Assembly: GCF_020733705.1 (NCBI RefSeq)
Contig: NZ_JAJFZM010000001.1
Coordinates: 1,302,001 to 1,366,000, forward strand
Source of the DNA: Nocardia australiensis
GTDB lineage: Bacteria; Actinomycetota; Actinomycetes; Mycobacteriales; Mycobacteriaceae
Reading direction: 5' to 3'
Length of the DNA stretch: 64,000 bases
The translations under genes and the position numbers were made by a program. How positions within the stretch are numbered: the stretch's first letter is position 1; each line of letters begins with the position of its first letter. Under the pieces are notes generated by a model. That model worked only from the letters and a program-made list of their open reading frames with translations, was not told where the DNA came from and ran no database searches. Below are positions 34,907-44,351 of this stretch, one piece after another.

Positions 34907-37273
34907 GTGAGCTCGTTCGGCAGGTGGCGAAAACGCGGTGGCCCTCGGCGCGATAGGCAGCGCAAAGCCTCCGCCCCCTATGCCTCTGTCGCCGGATGGA
35001 ACGAGCGGGTAACCACCTCGGCGAGCAAGCGCACCACCCGGTTCACGAATTCGCGCCGCGCCGCGCGAGTGTTGCGGGCCAAGAACCGCGCAGCGCAGGT
35101 AGCCGACCCCAACGCTCGGCCGCGACGCAGTCGCGGCCAGCGATTCCGTCGCCTGGTGCTCGCGCTGTTCATCATCTTCGTCGTGGTGCCCTCGGTGTTG
35201 TTCGTCCTCGCCTACTGGAGTGCCGAGATTCCCGATCCGGACTCGATGCAGACCAATCAGATCGCCACCATCCTCGCCTCGGATGGCACCACCGTTGTCG
35301 CCAAGGTCATTCCGCCCGAGGGCAATCGGATTCCGGTACCCCTCAGTGACGTGCCGCAGCAGGTACGCAACGCGGTTCTCTCGGCCGAAGATCGCAATTT
35401 CTACACCAACCCCGGCTACTCGACCAGCGGTTTCCTACGAGCGGCCCGCGACAACCTGCTCGGGCGCGACGACGCGGGTGGCGGTTCCACCATCACCCAG
35501 CAGTACGTGAAAAACGCGTTCCTCGGCTCCGAGCGCACCCCGACCAGGAAAATGCGCGAGCTGGTTATCGCCGCGAAGATGGCACGGCAGTGGAGTAAGG
35601 ACGACATTCTCGCCGCCTACCTGAACACCATTTACTACGGCCGGGGCACCTACGGCATCGAGGCGGCCGCGAAGGCGTATTTCGACAAGCCGGTGCCGAG
35701 CCTGAGCCTGGCCGAGGGCGCGGTACTCGCCGCGGTGGTCCGCAGCCCGTCGATCCTGGCCCCGGAAACCCACCTCACCGAGCTGAAGGATCGTTGGAAG
35801 TACGTGCTCAACGGCATGGTCGAGATGGGGGTGCTGGCGCCGGGCGATCGCGACGCGACGGCCTTTCCTTCGATCATCCCGCTCACCGCGCTGCCCGACG
35901 AAAACGTCGCCCGCGGCCCCGAGGGGCTGATCCGGGCACAGGTGGTTCGGGAACTGCGCGATTCCGGGATCAGTGAACAGGAACTCAATAGCGGCGCGCT
36001 ACAGATCACCAGCACCATCGACGCGCGTGCCCAGCAGTCCGCCGTCAGCGCGGTCCACGACCGGCTCGATCCGCAGCCGCCGCAGCTGCGCAGCGCGGTG
36101 GTCTCGATCGACCCGCGTTCCGGTGCGGTGCGCGCCTACTACGGCGGCAACGACGGCCTCGGTTTCGACTTCGCGCAGGCGCCGTTGCAGACCGGGTCGG
36201 CGTTCAAGGTCTTCGCGGTGATCGCCGCACTGCAGCAGAACATTCCGCTCTCGCGCACGTTCGACAGTTCCCCGGTGGTCGATCGCGGAACCACCATTAC
36301 CAATGTCGACGGTGAGTCGTGCGGCAACTGCAGCATCGCCGAGGCACTGAAGCGCTCACTCAACACCAGCTTCTACCGGCTGACGACCTCGATGTTCGAT
36401 GGTCCGCAGGCGATCGCCGACGCGGCCCATCAGGCCGGCATCCCGGAGCACATCCCCGGCGTCGCGGGCATCACCCTCACCGAGGACGGCGCACCGCCGT
36501 ACAACGGAATCGTGTTGGGGCAATATCAGGTTCGGCCCATCGATATGGCGTCGGCCTACGCGACGATCGCCAATTCCGGCGTCTATCACCAGCCGTATTT
36601 CGTGCAGCGAGTGGTGACCGGCGACGGGCGGGTGCTGCTGGATCGCGGCGCGCCCGAGGAGCGGGTCGGCAAACAGCTGCCGCCGGGGCAGCATCGTATC
36701 CCCGCCGCGATCGCCGACAAGACCACCCAGGCGATGACGCCCATCGCCGGGTACTCCAACGGCCACAACCTGTCCGAGGGCCGCCCGTCGGCCGCCAAGA
36801 CCGGCACCACCCAACTCGGCGAAACGCAGCAGAACAAGGATGCCTGGACGATCGGCTTCACCCCGTCGCTGTCGACCGCGGTATGGATCGGCACCGAACA
36901 GCCGCAGCCGATCCATACCGCGCGCGGCGGCGACATCTACGGTTCGGGGCTGCCCGCCGATATCTGGAAGCAGACGATGGACGGCGCGCTGGAGGGGTCG
37001 CCGGTCGAACAGTTCGCCGGGACGCCGACGGCACCCGAGGTCGGCAAACCCTCCGGTGGGCCCTACGACATCCTGAACCCGCCGAAGAGCCCGCCACCGC
37101 CACAAGCACCGGTCATCGTGATCCCGCCTGCGCCCGCCACAACTGCTCCGGCTCCGGCTCCGGCTCCACCGCCCGCTCCGCCCGCGCCCGAGCCACCGGC
37201 ACCACCAGCACCACCGCCGCCGCCGACTCAGATCGAGATATTTCCCGGATTGAGCATCCCGGTGCCCGGATAG
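34907..37273 (+). CDS. class A penicillin-binding protein (PBP1 type)
   Basis: A 788-residue bifunctional peptidoglycan synthase. A basic cytoplasmic N-terminus leads to a membrane anchor (about 83-103). The GT51 transglycosylase domain has catalytic Glu161 (SAEDRNFY) and GGGSTITQQYVKN. The transpeptidase domain has Ser431 (GSAFK), SLN in RSLNTSF, and Lys631 in AAKTGTTQ. The tail (from about 735) is Pro/Ala-rich. GTG 34907 was chosen because GGGAGGAG lies 6 nt upstream; the ATG at 34901 abuts that site. A second PBP of the same design lies at 44352; that copy has the conserved ponA1 neighbourhood, and this one does not. Confidence 0.92.
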   Translation: MSSFGRWRKRGGPRRDRQRKASAPYASVAGWNERVTTSASKRTTRFTNSRRAARVLRAKNRAAQVADPNARPRRSRGQRFRRLVLALFIIFVVVPSVLFVLAYWSAEIPDPDSMQTNQIATILASDGTTVVAKVIPPEGNRIPVPLSDVPQQVRNAVLSAEDRNFYTNPGYSTSGFLRAARDNLLGRDDAGGGSTITQQYVKNAFLGSERTPTRKMRELVIAAKMARQWSKDDILAAYLNTIYYGRGTYGIEAAAKAYFDKPVPSLSLAEGAVLAAVVRSPSILAPETHLTELKDRWKYVLNGMVEMGVLAPGDRDATAFPSIIPLTALPDENVARGPEGLIRAQVVRELRDSGISEQELNSGALQITSTIDARAQQSAVSAVHDRLDPQPPQLRSAVVSIDPRSGAVRAYYGGNDGLGFDFAQAPLQTGSAFKVFAVIAALQQNIPLSRTFDSSPVVDRGTTITNVDGESCGNCSIAEALKRSLNTSFYRLTTSMFDGPQAIADAAHQAGIPEHIPGVAGITLTEDGAPPYNGIVLGQYQVRPIDMASAYATIANSGVYHQPYFVQRVVTGDGRVLLDRGAPEERVGKQLPPGQHRIPAAIADKTTQAMTPIAGYSNGHNLSEGRPSAAKTGTTQLGETQQNKDAWTIGFTPSLSTAVWIGTEQPQPIHTARGGDIYGSGLPADIWKQTMDGALEGSPVEQFAGTPTAPEVGKPSGGPYDILNPPKSPPPPQAPVIVIPPAPATTAPAPAPAPPPAPPAPEPPAPPAPPPPPTQIEIFPGLSIPVPG

Positions 37274-37390
37274 AGGCAGATGTGCGACCACTACCACCCA
37301 AGGAACCGATGACATGGCAGCATCGTTTCTACACAGAGAGCCAAAAGCGAGGGTGGCAACACCGGCCGCGAGATCAATGCGGAAGGATAA

Positions 37391-37492
37391 GTGCTCGAAC
37401 AACGACGACGCGGCAAGAGCGACAGGCCGGTGGACATCAGCCTGCCAGGCCACGCCTACGCCCGGGAGCGCCGCGAATTGAAGACAAACTAA
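37391..37492 (+). CDS. possible 33-residue small protein
   Basis: A short frame with a good ribosome-binding site (GGAAGG, 4 nt before GTG). It is very basic and charged at the N-terminus and reads MLEQRRRGKSDRPVDISLPG then HAYARERRELKTN. It ends 18 nt before the first GyrI-like gene. It may be a real small gene or leader peptide, or chance; there is no homology argument. Confidence 0.35.
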   Translation: MLEQRRRGKSDRPVDISLPGHAYARERRELKTN

Positions 37493-37510
37493 GACATAGG
37501 GGCTACGCCG

Positions 37511-37969
37511 GTGGATTTCAATGTCGTTGACCGTCCCGAGACGCTGGTGGCGGGAACAGTACTTCGCAGCCCAGCGCTCGCGGTCGAAGGACCGCGCCGC
37601 ACCAGGGTCGAAGAAGCGTGGAAGCGCAATCTGGCTCGCTCGCTGCCCGGGCCGCCGACGACCGCGTATGTCGACCACGCACCCGAAATCAACTCTTATC
37701 TCACCCATATCGTCGGCTACCGCTGCCGCGCCCTCGCCGACCTGCTGCCGGGTGATGTGCTGGCGCGGGTGCCCGCGGGCCGGTTCGCCCGTTTCACCGC
37801 GAGCGGCGACAACCTCGGTGACACCATCGTCAGCATTTGGCGCGCCGTGTGGGACGCGGAGGCCGCCGGACGATTCGTGCGCGCCTACACGGGGGATTCG
37901 GAGCACTATCCGGACGCGCGCACCGTCGAAGTCTTCGTGGCACTGGCAACCGATCAGGTCGACGAGTAG
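37511..37969 (+). CDS. GyrI-like / AraC effector-binding domain protein (copy 1)
   Basis: A 152-residue stand-alone effector-binding (BacTrans AraC/GyrI-like) domain. Key pieces are the opening DFNVVDRPETLVAGTVLRSP, YLTHIVGYRC, VPAGRFARFTASGDN and a final EVFVALATD strand. The family binds small hydrophobic ligands or inhibits gyrase-type targets; which applies here is unknown. The GTG at 37511 has AGGGG 8 nt upstream. It is followed after 9 nt by a paralogue with the same layout. Confidence 0.75.
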   Translation: MDFNVVDRPETLVAGTVLRSPALAVEGPRRTRVEEAWKRNLARSLPGPPTTAYVDHAPEINSYLTHIVGYRCRALADLLPGDVLARVPAGRFARFTASGDNLGDTIVSIWRAVWDAEAAGRFVRAYTGDSEHYPDARTVEVFVALATDQVDE

Positions 37970-37978
37970 GAACAGGCT

Positions 37979-38404
37979 GTGGACTTCGAGATAGTCACAT
38001 TGGACGAGAGCCTCGTCGCCGGGCTAACCGTGCCGCTAGTCGGGCGCGAGGTGGCCGCACGCGACCTGGACCTGGTGAATTTCACCTGGGACCGCTACCT
38101 CGCGCGGGAGAAGTCGGCGCCGCGTGTCGCCGCGTACATCGGCCAGAACGATCACGCCGTCGCGGTGCTCGGCTACGAGGTCGGCTCGATGGACGACATG
38201 GACGCGGGCGACGTGGTGACCCGCGTCCCGAACGGTCGCTACGCGAAATTCGTTGTCTCCGATAAGCCCTACGATCTGCTGCGCACCGCATGGGCCCAGG
38301 TCCGCAAGGCCGAGAGCGCGGGCACCATCACTCGCTCCCACACAGCCGAAATCGAGCGCTACACCGGCCCGACCTCCGTCGAGGTCTACGTCTCGCTGGA
38401 CTGA
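37979..38404 (+). CDS. GyrI-like / AraC effector-binding domain protein (copy 2)
   Basis: A 141-residue paralogue of the preceding gene. Corresponding blocks are DFEIVTLDESLVAGLTVPL, AVLGYEVGSMDDMDAGDVV, VPNGRYAKFVVSDKP and EVYVSLD. The GTG start follows GGAACAGGCT. The tandem pair probably arose by local duplication and may form a heterodimer. Downstream lies a recombinase-tail remnant. Confidence 0.75.
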   Translation: MDFEIVTLDESLVAGLTVPLVGREVAARDLDLVNFTWDRYLAREKSAPRVAAYIGQNDHAVAVLGYEVGSMDDMDAGDVVTRVPNGRYAKFVVSDKPYDLLRTAWAQVRKAESAGTITRSHTAEIERYTGPTSVEVYVSLD

Positions 38405-38433
38405 CCCCGACGGACCTCCGATTCCGCTAACTG

Positions 38434-38532
38434 TCAAGCGGCGGAGCGTTCCGTCGGTGTGGCGGCGAATTGTCCGAAGGCCCTGGTAGATCGAAGGTTT
38501 GGCGGGTTTGCGGGCAGTGGCAAGAGCTGGCC
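38434..38532 (-). pseudogene. possible tyrosine-recombinase C-terminal tail remnant
   Basis: About 33 minus-strand codons ending in TGA at 38434-38436. They read QLLPLPANPPNLRSTRAFGQ then FAATPTERSAA. They align with the last residues of the recombinase remnant at 39437 (QLYHCLRAG...KAFGRPLAQPPEPAAA) at the QL, AFG, P-E and AA-stop positions. The match is weak but end-to-end, and the two copies flank one gene in the same orientation. Confidence 0.35.
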
Positions 38533-38554
38533 GAGCATCTTGTTGGACTTCGGT

Positions 38555-38560
38555 TAGCAT
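38555..38560 (+). promoter_or_regulatory. predicted -10 of the 278-residue orphan gene
   Basis: TAGCAT ends 6 nt before the ATG at 38567, and there is no ribosome-binding site. This fits a leaderless message. No good -35 was seen. Confidence 0.4.
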
Positions 38561-38566
38561 GCATCC

Positions 38567-39403
38567 ATGTCATTGGATCCGACTGCTGGTTCTCCGGCAC
38601 AGCGATTGACCGAGCTGGCTCGCAGCGCGGCGGAGCTGCTCCGAGTGAACGGGCTCGCCTGGGGGCCGGCGGTGGCCACCGGCACTCAACTCACCTTCGG
38701 TGGCGCGCTCGCCAGGACAGCAGAGGTCCCAGGGGATGCGTACATCGTCGAGGATGTGTTCTCGTGGTGCTCGGGGCGCGGGTCGGTGCTGCCGAACGCG
38801 TTCGCCCCTGGTGCTGAGGAGGCTCACGTCGATTATCTTGCGCGGCTCGAGATCACCGACGCCCACTTACTCGATCAGTTCGGCACCGGCTGGGAACAGG
38901 TGCTCGACCTGAACACCGAGATCAACTCGATCCCGTTCGAGACGTGGTTTTCCCGTGCCGCGATGCTCATACCGGTGGATACCGAGCAACGCAATCACGC
39001 CTGGGCGGCCGTACGCGACCATACACAGCAGCAGGGGCGGTATCGGCAATGGCGAGACACCATCGAACTGGCCACCCTCTATTTCCAGACCTGCCTGAGC
39101 TCCCCTGACCAGGGTCGCCCCGCGGACCCGCACGCATTTGCGGCAGCCCAAACGATCGGTCGAGACGCCATGGCGGTCATCGCCCTCGGTGAACGCGCCC
39201 CCGACGCCACGCTCACCGCGCACCTGGACCGGCTGATCGCGCCGTGGCACGCGCTGGCCGGATCGGAGGACGACCGGATCGCCTACGCCGCAGCCGCCCG
39301 ACAGTCCGGCGCCATCGCCAGCGATCTACCGGCACCTGACTCCTACGACCCCGAACTCGACGACTACGACCTCAGTCTGGAAGACGCTGTCATCGATGAC
39401 TGA
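38567..39403 (+). CDS. hypothetical protein flanked by recombinase remnants
   Basis: A 278-residue acidic, mostly helical protein of no recognised family. It is rich in Trp-containing helices (NHAWAAVRDHTQQQGRYRQW, DRLIAPWHALAG) and ends in a strongly acidic tail (DPELDDYDLSLEDAVIDD). No signal peptide, membrane segment or catalytic motif was seen. It stands alone between two minus-strand recombinase tails, which suggests a cassette brought in or left behind by recombination. The acidic tail could mask a partner or mimic DNA; this is speculation. Confidence 0.75.
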   Translation: MSLDPTAGSPAQRLTELARSAAELLRVNGLAWGPAVATGTQLTFGGALARTAEVPGDAYIVEDVFSWCSGRGSVLPNAFAPGAEEAHVDYLARLEITDAHLLDQFGTGWEQVLDLNTEINSIPFETWFSRAAMLIPVDTEQRNHAWAAVRDHTQQQGRYRQWRDTIELATLYFQTCLSSPDQGRPADPHAFAAAQTIGRDAMAVIALGERAPDATLTAHLDRLIAPWHALAGSEDDRIAYAAAARQSGAIASDLPAPDSYDPELDDYDLSLEDAVIDD

Positions 39404-39436
39404 TTACCGATAGACCCGTCCGATTTCGCTGAAGAG

Positions 39437-39661
39437 TCAAGCCGCAGCGGGTTCGGGCGGCTGAGCGAGGGGTCGGCCGAATGCTTTGAGCGGGTCGTAG
39501 GACTGGCCGGCTCGCAGGCAGTGGTAGAGCTGGGAGCGTCGCAGCCCTTCGTCGGACACACGCACATATCTGGCGAGGCTGCGCACCGATGTGTGCCCTG
39601 ACAGCTTCATCAACACCTCCTCGGCGCGCGCCGAGGATTCATACAGCAGATGCCACAACAC
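39437..39661 (-). pseudogene. tyrosine recombinase/integrase, internally deleted
   Basis: A 74-codon remnant. LWHLLYESSARAEEVL carries the first catalytic Arg region of the integrase catalytic domain. It is followed at once by LMKLSGHTSVRSLARYVRVS, which is the His/Arg-Tyr end region (LGH-x-x-x-x-T-x-x-Y type). The roughly 80-100 residues normally between them are missing, as is the whole N-terminal part. The final AFGRPLAQPPEPAAA tail is like that of related Nocardia-type recombinases. It cannot be functional. Confidence 0.65.
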
Positions 39662-39815
39662 ACGACACAGTTTCGCAGCAAGATCGAGCCCTCGCAGCTA
39701 ACCAAAGCACAGGCACCCAACTGAGCACAGAATTAGCCGGTGCCGCACGAGCCCCCCCATACGCACCCACTCGCCACGACAACAGCTTCCGAGCGAAGCG
39801 AGATCGAGCACTAAA

Positions 39816-39910
39816 GTTCGCGGCCGGCTCGCGTCCGAGGGGCAAATGCGACTTTTGCGACGAAGTCGCGAGCATTTGCCCCTCGGACGCGAGCCATAGG
39901 GGCCGCGAAC
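39816..39910. repeat. large perfect-arm palindrome (possible miniature element or terminator)
   Basis: Outer arms 39816-39825 and 39901-39910 (10 bp) and inner arms 39826-39849 and 39872-39895 (24 bp) are all perfect. They are interrupted only by a 5-nt bulge at 39896-39900. The centre can fold further (GCGACTT with AAGTCGC). The 95-nt unit lies between the recombinase remnant and the 3' end of ino1. It could end ino1 transcription, but it is much longer than an ordinary terminator and has no T-run. Confidence 0.75.
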
Positions 39911-39966
39911 ACGCCGCGCCAGCGGCCAAAAATCAAGCCCTGCGAGGCCACCGCACCACCAACCAA

Positions 39967-41050
<1,084 letters not shown>

Positions 41051-41058
<8 letters not shown>

Positions 41059-41608
41059 GGCCGATGTTTCCCTCTTTCTGTGGTGCCGCATTCGTCGATT
41101 GCTCCGCGGCAATCAATTCGTTGAGCCAGCGCACTTCGCGCTCGCTTGATTCCAGACCGAGTTGGTGCAGCTGCCGGGTGTAGCGATCCAGCGACCCGCT
41201 GGCCTTCTTGATCGCCTCCCGTAGTCCCTCTCGGCGCTCCTCGACTTGCCTGCGCCTGCCTTCCAGAATCCGCATCCGCGCTTCCGCGGGGGTGCGGCTG
41301 AAAAATGCCAGGTGGACGCCAAAGCCGTCATCGGTGTAGTTCTGCGGTCCGGTGTCGGCGAGGAGTTCGGTGAACCGCTCCCGCCCTTCCGGTGTCAGTT
41401 GGTAGACCCGCCGCGCGCGGCGCATTGTGACGCCCGCGGCGTTTTCCTCCGCGATCAACCCGTCGGTCTGCATTCGGCGCAGCGTCGGGTAGAGCGACCC
41501 GTAGGAGAAGGCCCGAAACGGCCCGAGCAAACCCGTCAGCCGTTTGCGTAGCTCGTACCCGTGCATGGGCGATTCCAGGAGCAGCCCGAGGATTGCCAAT
41601 TCGAGCAT
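41051..41608 (-). CDS. PadR-family regulator of ino1
   Basis: A 185-residue regulator. The PadR winged helix covers residues 1 to about 80 ([57 protein letters not shown]). The C-terminal Vir_act_alpha_C-type helices form the dimer coiled coil ([23 protein letters not shown]). An excellent ribosome-binding site (AGGAGGTGA) precedes the ATG. The operon with ino1 and the dyad over its promoter suggest autoregulation together with control of inositol synthesis. It corresponds in position to mycobacterial Rv0047c. Confidence 0.92.
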
Positions 41609-41664
41609 CGGGCTTCACCTCCTGACATGTTTTACAGACCTAACCGCTGGATGCGACTTCTCAC

Positions 41665-41681
41665 TATATCGGAGCGATATA
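41665..41681. promoter_or_regulatory. predicted PadR operator
   Basis: A perfect dyad, TATATCG-GAG-CGATATA. On the minus strand it overlaps a -10-like TATAGT and lies about 57 bp upstream of the padR start, so binding would block the padR-ino1 promoter. AT-rich ATATC/GATAT dyads are typical for PadR proteins. Confidence 0.65.
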
Positions 41682-41733
41682 ACCATAGACAGACTACCGC
41701 GATAGACACAGCATTTGCGCAGGTGCGAGAGTT

Positions 41734-42567
41734 TCAGCTAGGCACAGAGACCCGCAAGGGTTCCCCGGTGGAGGTCGTGACGAGGATTCCTGAGGCGCCC
41801 GCTTGGTTTTTGGTAGAAATTTCGACGGTCGGGCCCGCGTCGGCGGCGGAGTCGGATTCGAACTCGATTTCGACCAGGCTTATCGCACCGTCGGATACCT
41901 TCGTCGACTGCGGCGCACCGGCCAGCAACCCGGCGAGCGCGGGGAGATTCAAGGCGGTGAGATCGAAGGAACGCACTGTCTGTTCCCGCCCCGTGCTGAT
42001 GGTCGGATCGTCGAAATCTCCGTCGTAGTGATAGCGGGCGGTCGCGGTCGGGTCGCCCGTCACCGCACGAGAGAACGTCACAGAATCGGGATACAGGGTG
42101 ACCGCATCGACCGTGGTATCGCCGAATTGGGCACGATATTCGGCGATGAAGTACGCCATACCCGCGCCGGTGGTGAGCACCGGGACGTTTTCGGAAGATT
42201 TGGCGTGGCCCGACGATGCCTTCGAGGCCGACGGCGCCGCGGCATTCGTGATTCCCCGGGTTATCCCGCCGACCGCGGCCCCGGTCACCGCCGCCGCGAC
42301 AACGACAGCCAACGGCGCCAGCCAGCGTCGCGGTTGACGACGATCGACACGCACTACGGGGGCATCCACCAGATCGTCCGGAATCTGTAGATCACCGAAG
42401 ACCGCGTCCAGCTCGCCGAAGGTCTTGGCGCGCATAGCCGCCGCGGTTCGGGAGGCGTGTTCGTCACCGGTGAGCTGACCATCCGCCAGCGCCGCGTCGA
42501 GTAGTCCGCAAACATCCGCACGGTCGGTGTCGCGGGCTCGTATTCCGCTGTAGCGGGTTGCTGCCAT
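41734..42567 (-). CDS. DUF1707 domain membrane protein
   Basis: A 277-residue protein with an N-terminal DUF1707 (SHOCT-like) domain (IRARDTDRADVCGLLDAALADGQLTGDEHASRTAAAMRAKTFGELDAVFGDLQ). One membrane helix follows (about 85-107), then an extracytoplasmic beta-rich region (FIAEYRAQFGDTTVDAVTLYPD onward). ATG 42567 starts 8 bp after the upstream stop and fits the domain. The preceding gene has the same design and a related outer domain. Function unknown; probably an envelope protein. Confidence 0.82.
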   Translation of the reverse strand: MAATRYSGIRARDTDRADVCGLLDAALADGQLTGDEHASRTAAAMRAKTFGELDAVFGDLQIPDDLVDAPVVRVDRRQPRRWLAPLAVVVAAAVTGAAVGGITRGITNAAAPSASKASSGHAKSSENVPVLTTGAGMAYFIAEYRAQFGDTTVDAVTLYPDSVTFSRAVTGDPTATARYHYDGDFDDPTISTGREQTVRSFDLTALNLPALAGLLAGAPQSTKVSDGAISLVEIEFESDSAADAGPTVEISTKNQAGASGILVTTSTGEPLRVSVPS

Positions 42568-42574
42568 TGCTCGG

Positions 42575-43708
42575 TTACCCTTCGAACGGCCAGGCATGCA
42601 GTACCTCGCCCGACGGTGTCAGCATTACGTGGCCCCCCTCGTTGAACTTGTTGCTCGCGAAAATCTCGACGAACCAGTCGTTCCTGGCAACGCCGTAATG
42701 GCTGTATGTGCCGGTATCGTCCACCTCGAGGCGCATATGCGTGACCGCCCCATCCGGTACTCGAAGTAGCGCGACCGCACCGGCCCGCGCGTCGGAAATG
42801 GCGGCGATATTCAGGGTGGCCAGATCGACGACGGGTCGATCGGCCCGGCGGGTGGTAATCGTGCCGCGCTGTTTGAATCCACCTCGATACTCGTAGTCGA
42901 CCTGGCGATTCGGCTGGCCGGGCACCATTCGGGTGATGTTGGCGTCCTCATCGAAAATCGTCAGCTCGTCGGCTTGCAGATCGCCGAACTTCTCTTGGTA
43001 GCGCTGTAGGAACAGCGTAAGTCCGTCGCGGGTAAGCAGATTCGGTGTCGCCACGACCACCGGTCGCACGGGCTCGAGGTCGGGCACCGGCGGTGCGACC
43101 GGCGCGGGCGCGGCGGCCGGCGTTGGCGGCGGTTCGGGCTGCGTGGTTCGGCTGGTCGCGCCGAACGCGATAACAGCAGCGCACGCCGCGGCGGCGGCAA
43201 CGCCGATCCGAAACCAACGATGGCGATTCGAGTGCGGCGGTTGCGGCAGGGACGACGCATCCGGCGGCCGCTGCAGATCATCGACCAACTCGGCCAGCTC
43301 ACCAAGCGTCTTGGCTTCCGCGGCGAGTTCGGTGAGGGCCTGGTGTTCGTCTTCGGTCAGTTGGCCGTCACGACGGGCGATATCCAGCAGCACGATCGTT
43401 GTGACCCGATCGCGCTCACGCGCCCGAGTGTGATGGGAGTAACCATCGGCAGTCTTGGCGCGGCGCAATGGGTTACGCGGCGGCGCAGGCGGCGCTGGCA
43501 CCAAATCGCGTACCGCCGTTGGCACTTGCAGATCGCCGACAACGCGCTCCAGCTCGCCGAGGGTCTTCGCCGCTGTGGCCTGCGCCGTTCTATCGTGATA
43601 CTCGTCCGCGCCGAGTTGTCCCTCGGCATAGGCGGCATCCAGCACGCTGCAGGTATTAGCGCGGTCGAGGTCACGCGCACGCGTGCGCCCTGATGCTGCT
43701 GTGGACAC
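42575..43708 (-). CDS. membrane protein with two DUF1707 domains
   Basis: A 377-residue paralogue of the downstream gene. Two DUF1707 domains are in tandem (about 8-65: TRARDLDRANTCSVLDAAYAEGQLGADEYHDRT; about 93-150: TRARERDRVTTIVLLDIARRDGQLTEDEHQALT). A membrane helix follows (about 165-185), then a Pro-rich spacer and an outer domain with FLQRYQEKFGDLQADELTIFDED. That piece matches FIAEYRAQFGDTTVDAVTLYPD in the neighbour, so the pair arose by duplication. It is divergent from the DUF5318 gene by 111 bp. Confidence 0.82.
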   Translation of the reverse strand: MSTAASGRTRARDLDRANTCSVLDAAYAEGQLGADEYHDRTAQATAAKTLGELERVVGDLQVPTAVRDLVPAPPAPPRNPLRRAKTADGYSHHTRARERDRVTTIVLLDIARRDGQLTEDEHQALTELAAEAKTLGELAELVDDLQRPPDASSLPQPPHSNRHRWFRIGVAAAAACAAVIAFGATSRTTQPEPPPTPAAAPAPVAPPVPDLEPVRPVVVATPNLLTRDGLTLFLQRYQEKFGDLQADELTIFDEDANITRMVPGQPNRQVDYEYRGGFKQRGTITTRRADRPVVDLATLNIAAISDARAGAVALLRVPDGAVTHMRLEVDDTGTYSHYGVARNDWFVEIFASNKFNEGGHVMLTPSGEVLHAWPFEG

Positions 43709-43819
43709 CCGCCGAATAATAGCCTCCGAGGCCGACGTCGCTGTTCAGCCAGTGTTACCAGCCGGTCAATCCGTCCCGGCCCGGCGCGGCGCATTTGCAT
43801 CACCGCTACTCTGGTTCTC

Positions 43820-44239
43820 GTGCGAATTCAGCGGCAAGTGGTCGACTATGCGCTACGGCGCCGGTCGCTGCTGGCTGACGTCTATGCGGGCCGTGTCGAT
43901 GTCGCCGAGGTATGTGATGCCAACCCCTACCTACTGCGCGCGGCGAAGTTCCACGGTCGGGGGAGCGAGGTCACATGCCCTATCTGCCGGAAAGAACAGC
44001 TCACGCTCGTATCCTGGGTCTACGGCGACGGCCTTGGACAGATGGCTGGTTCGGCTCGCACACCGGAGGAATTGATACGCCTCGCCGAGACTCGGGAGGA
44101 GTTCTCGGTTCATGTCGTCGAGGTATGCCGCAGCTGCAGCTGGAATCATCTGGTGCAGTCGTATGTGCTCGGAACCGCTCCGGCGCCCCCGCGCCGTCGC
44201 ACAGGTTCCCGAGCCAACCGACGTACCGCAGCCGAATAA
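43820..44239 (+). CDS. DUF5318 zinc-ribbon protein
   Basis: A 139-residue small protein with two Cys pairs, CPIC (about 53-56) and CRSC (about 95-98), forming a likely zinc ribbon. It has the family opening RIQRQVVDYALRRRSLLADVYAGR and ends in a basic tail. It precedes ponA1, as Rv0049 does in M. tuberculosis. GTG 43820 starts the protein, with no strong ribosome-binding site, so it may be leaderless. The function in that conserved context is unknown. Confidence 0.85.
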   Translation: MRIQRQVVDYALRRRSLLADVYAGRVDVAEVCDANPYLLRAAKFHGRGSEVTCPICRKEQLTLVSWVYGDGLGQMAGSARTPEELIRLAETREEFSVHVVEVCRSCSWNHLVQSYVLGTAPAPPRRRTGSRANRRTAAE

Positions 44240-44351
44240 TAATCCTGGTCATCCGCCCGTCGGGTGACATGCGGTGCCCGCGCGGGTCCGCCGCGGTGCA
44301 TACGACCGCACCGAGCCACGCAGACCATTACGAGTTATGGAGATCTTGTCA

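Noticed and set aside
36356..37906. 516-codon minus-strand frame
   Set aside because: Antisense of the PBP transpeptidase domain and the first GyrI-like gene; composition is Arg/Gly-rich as expected for a shadow.
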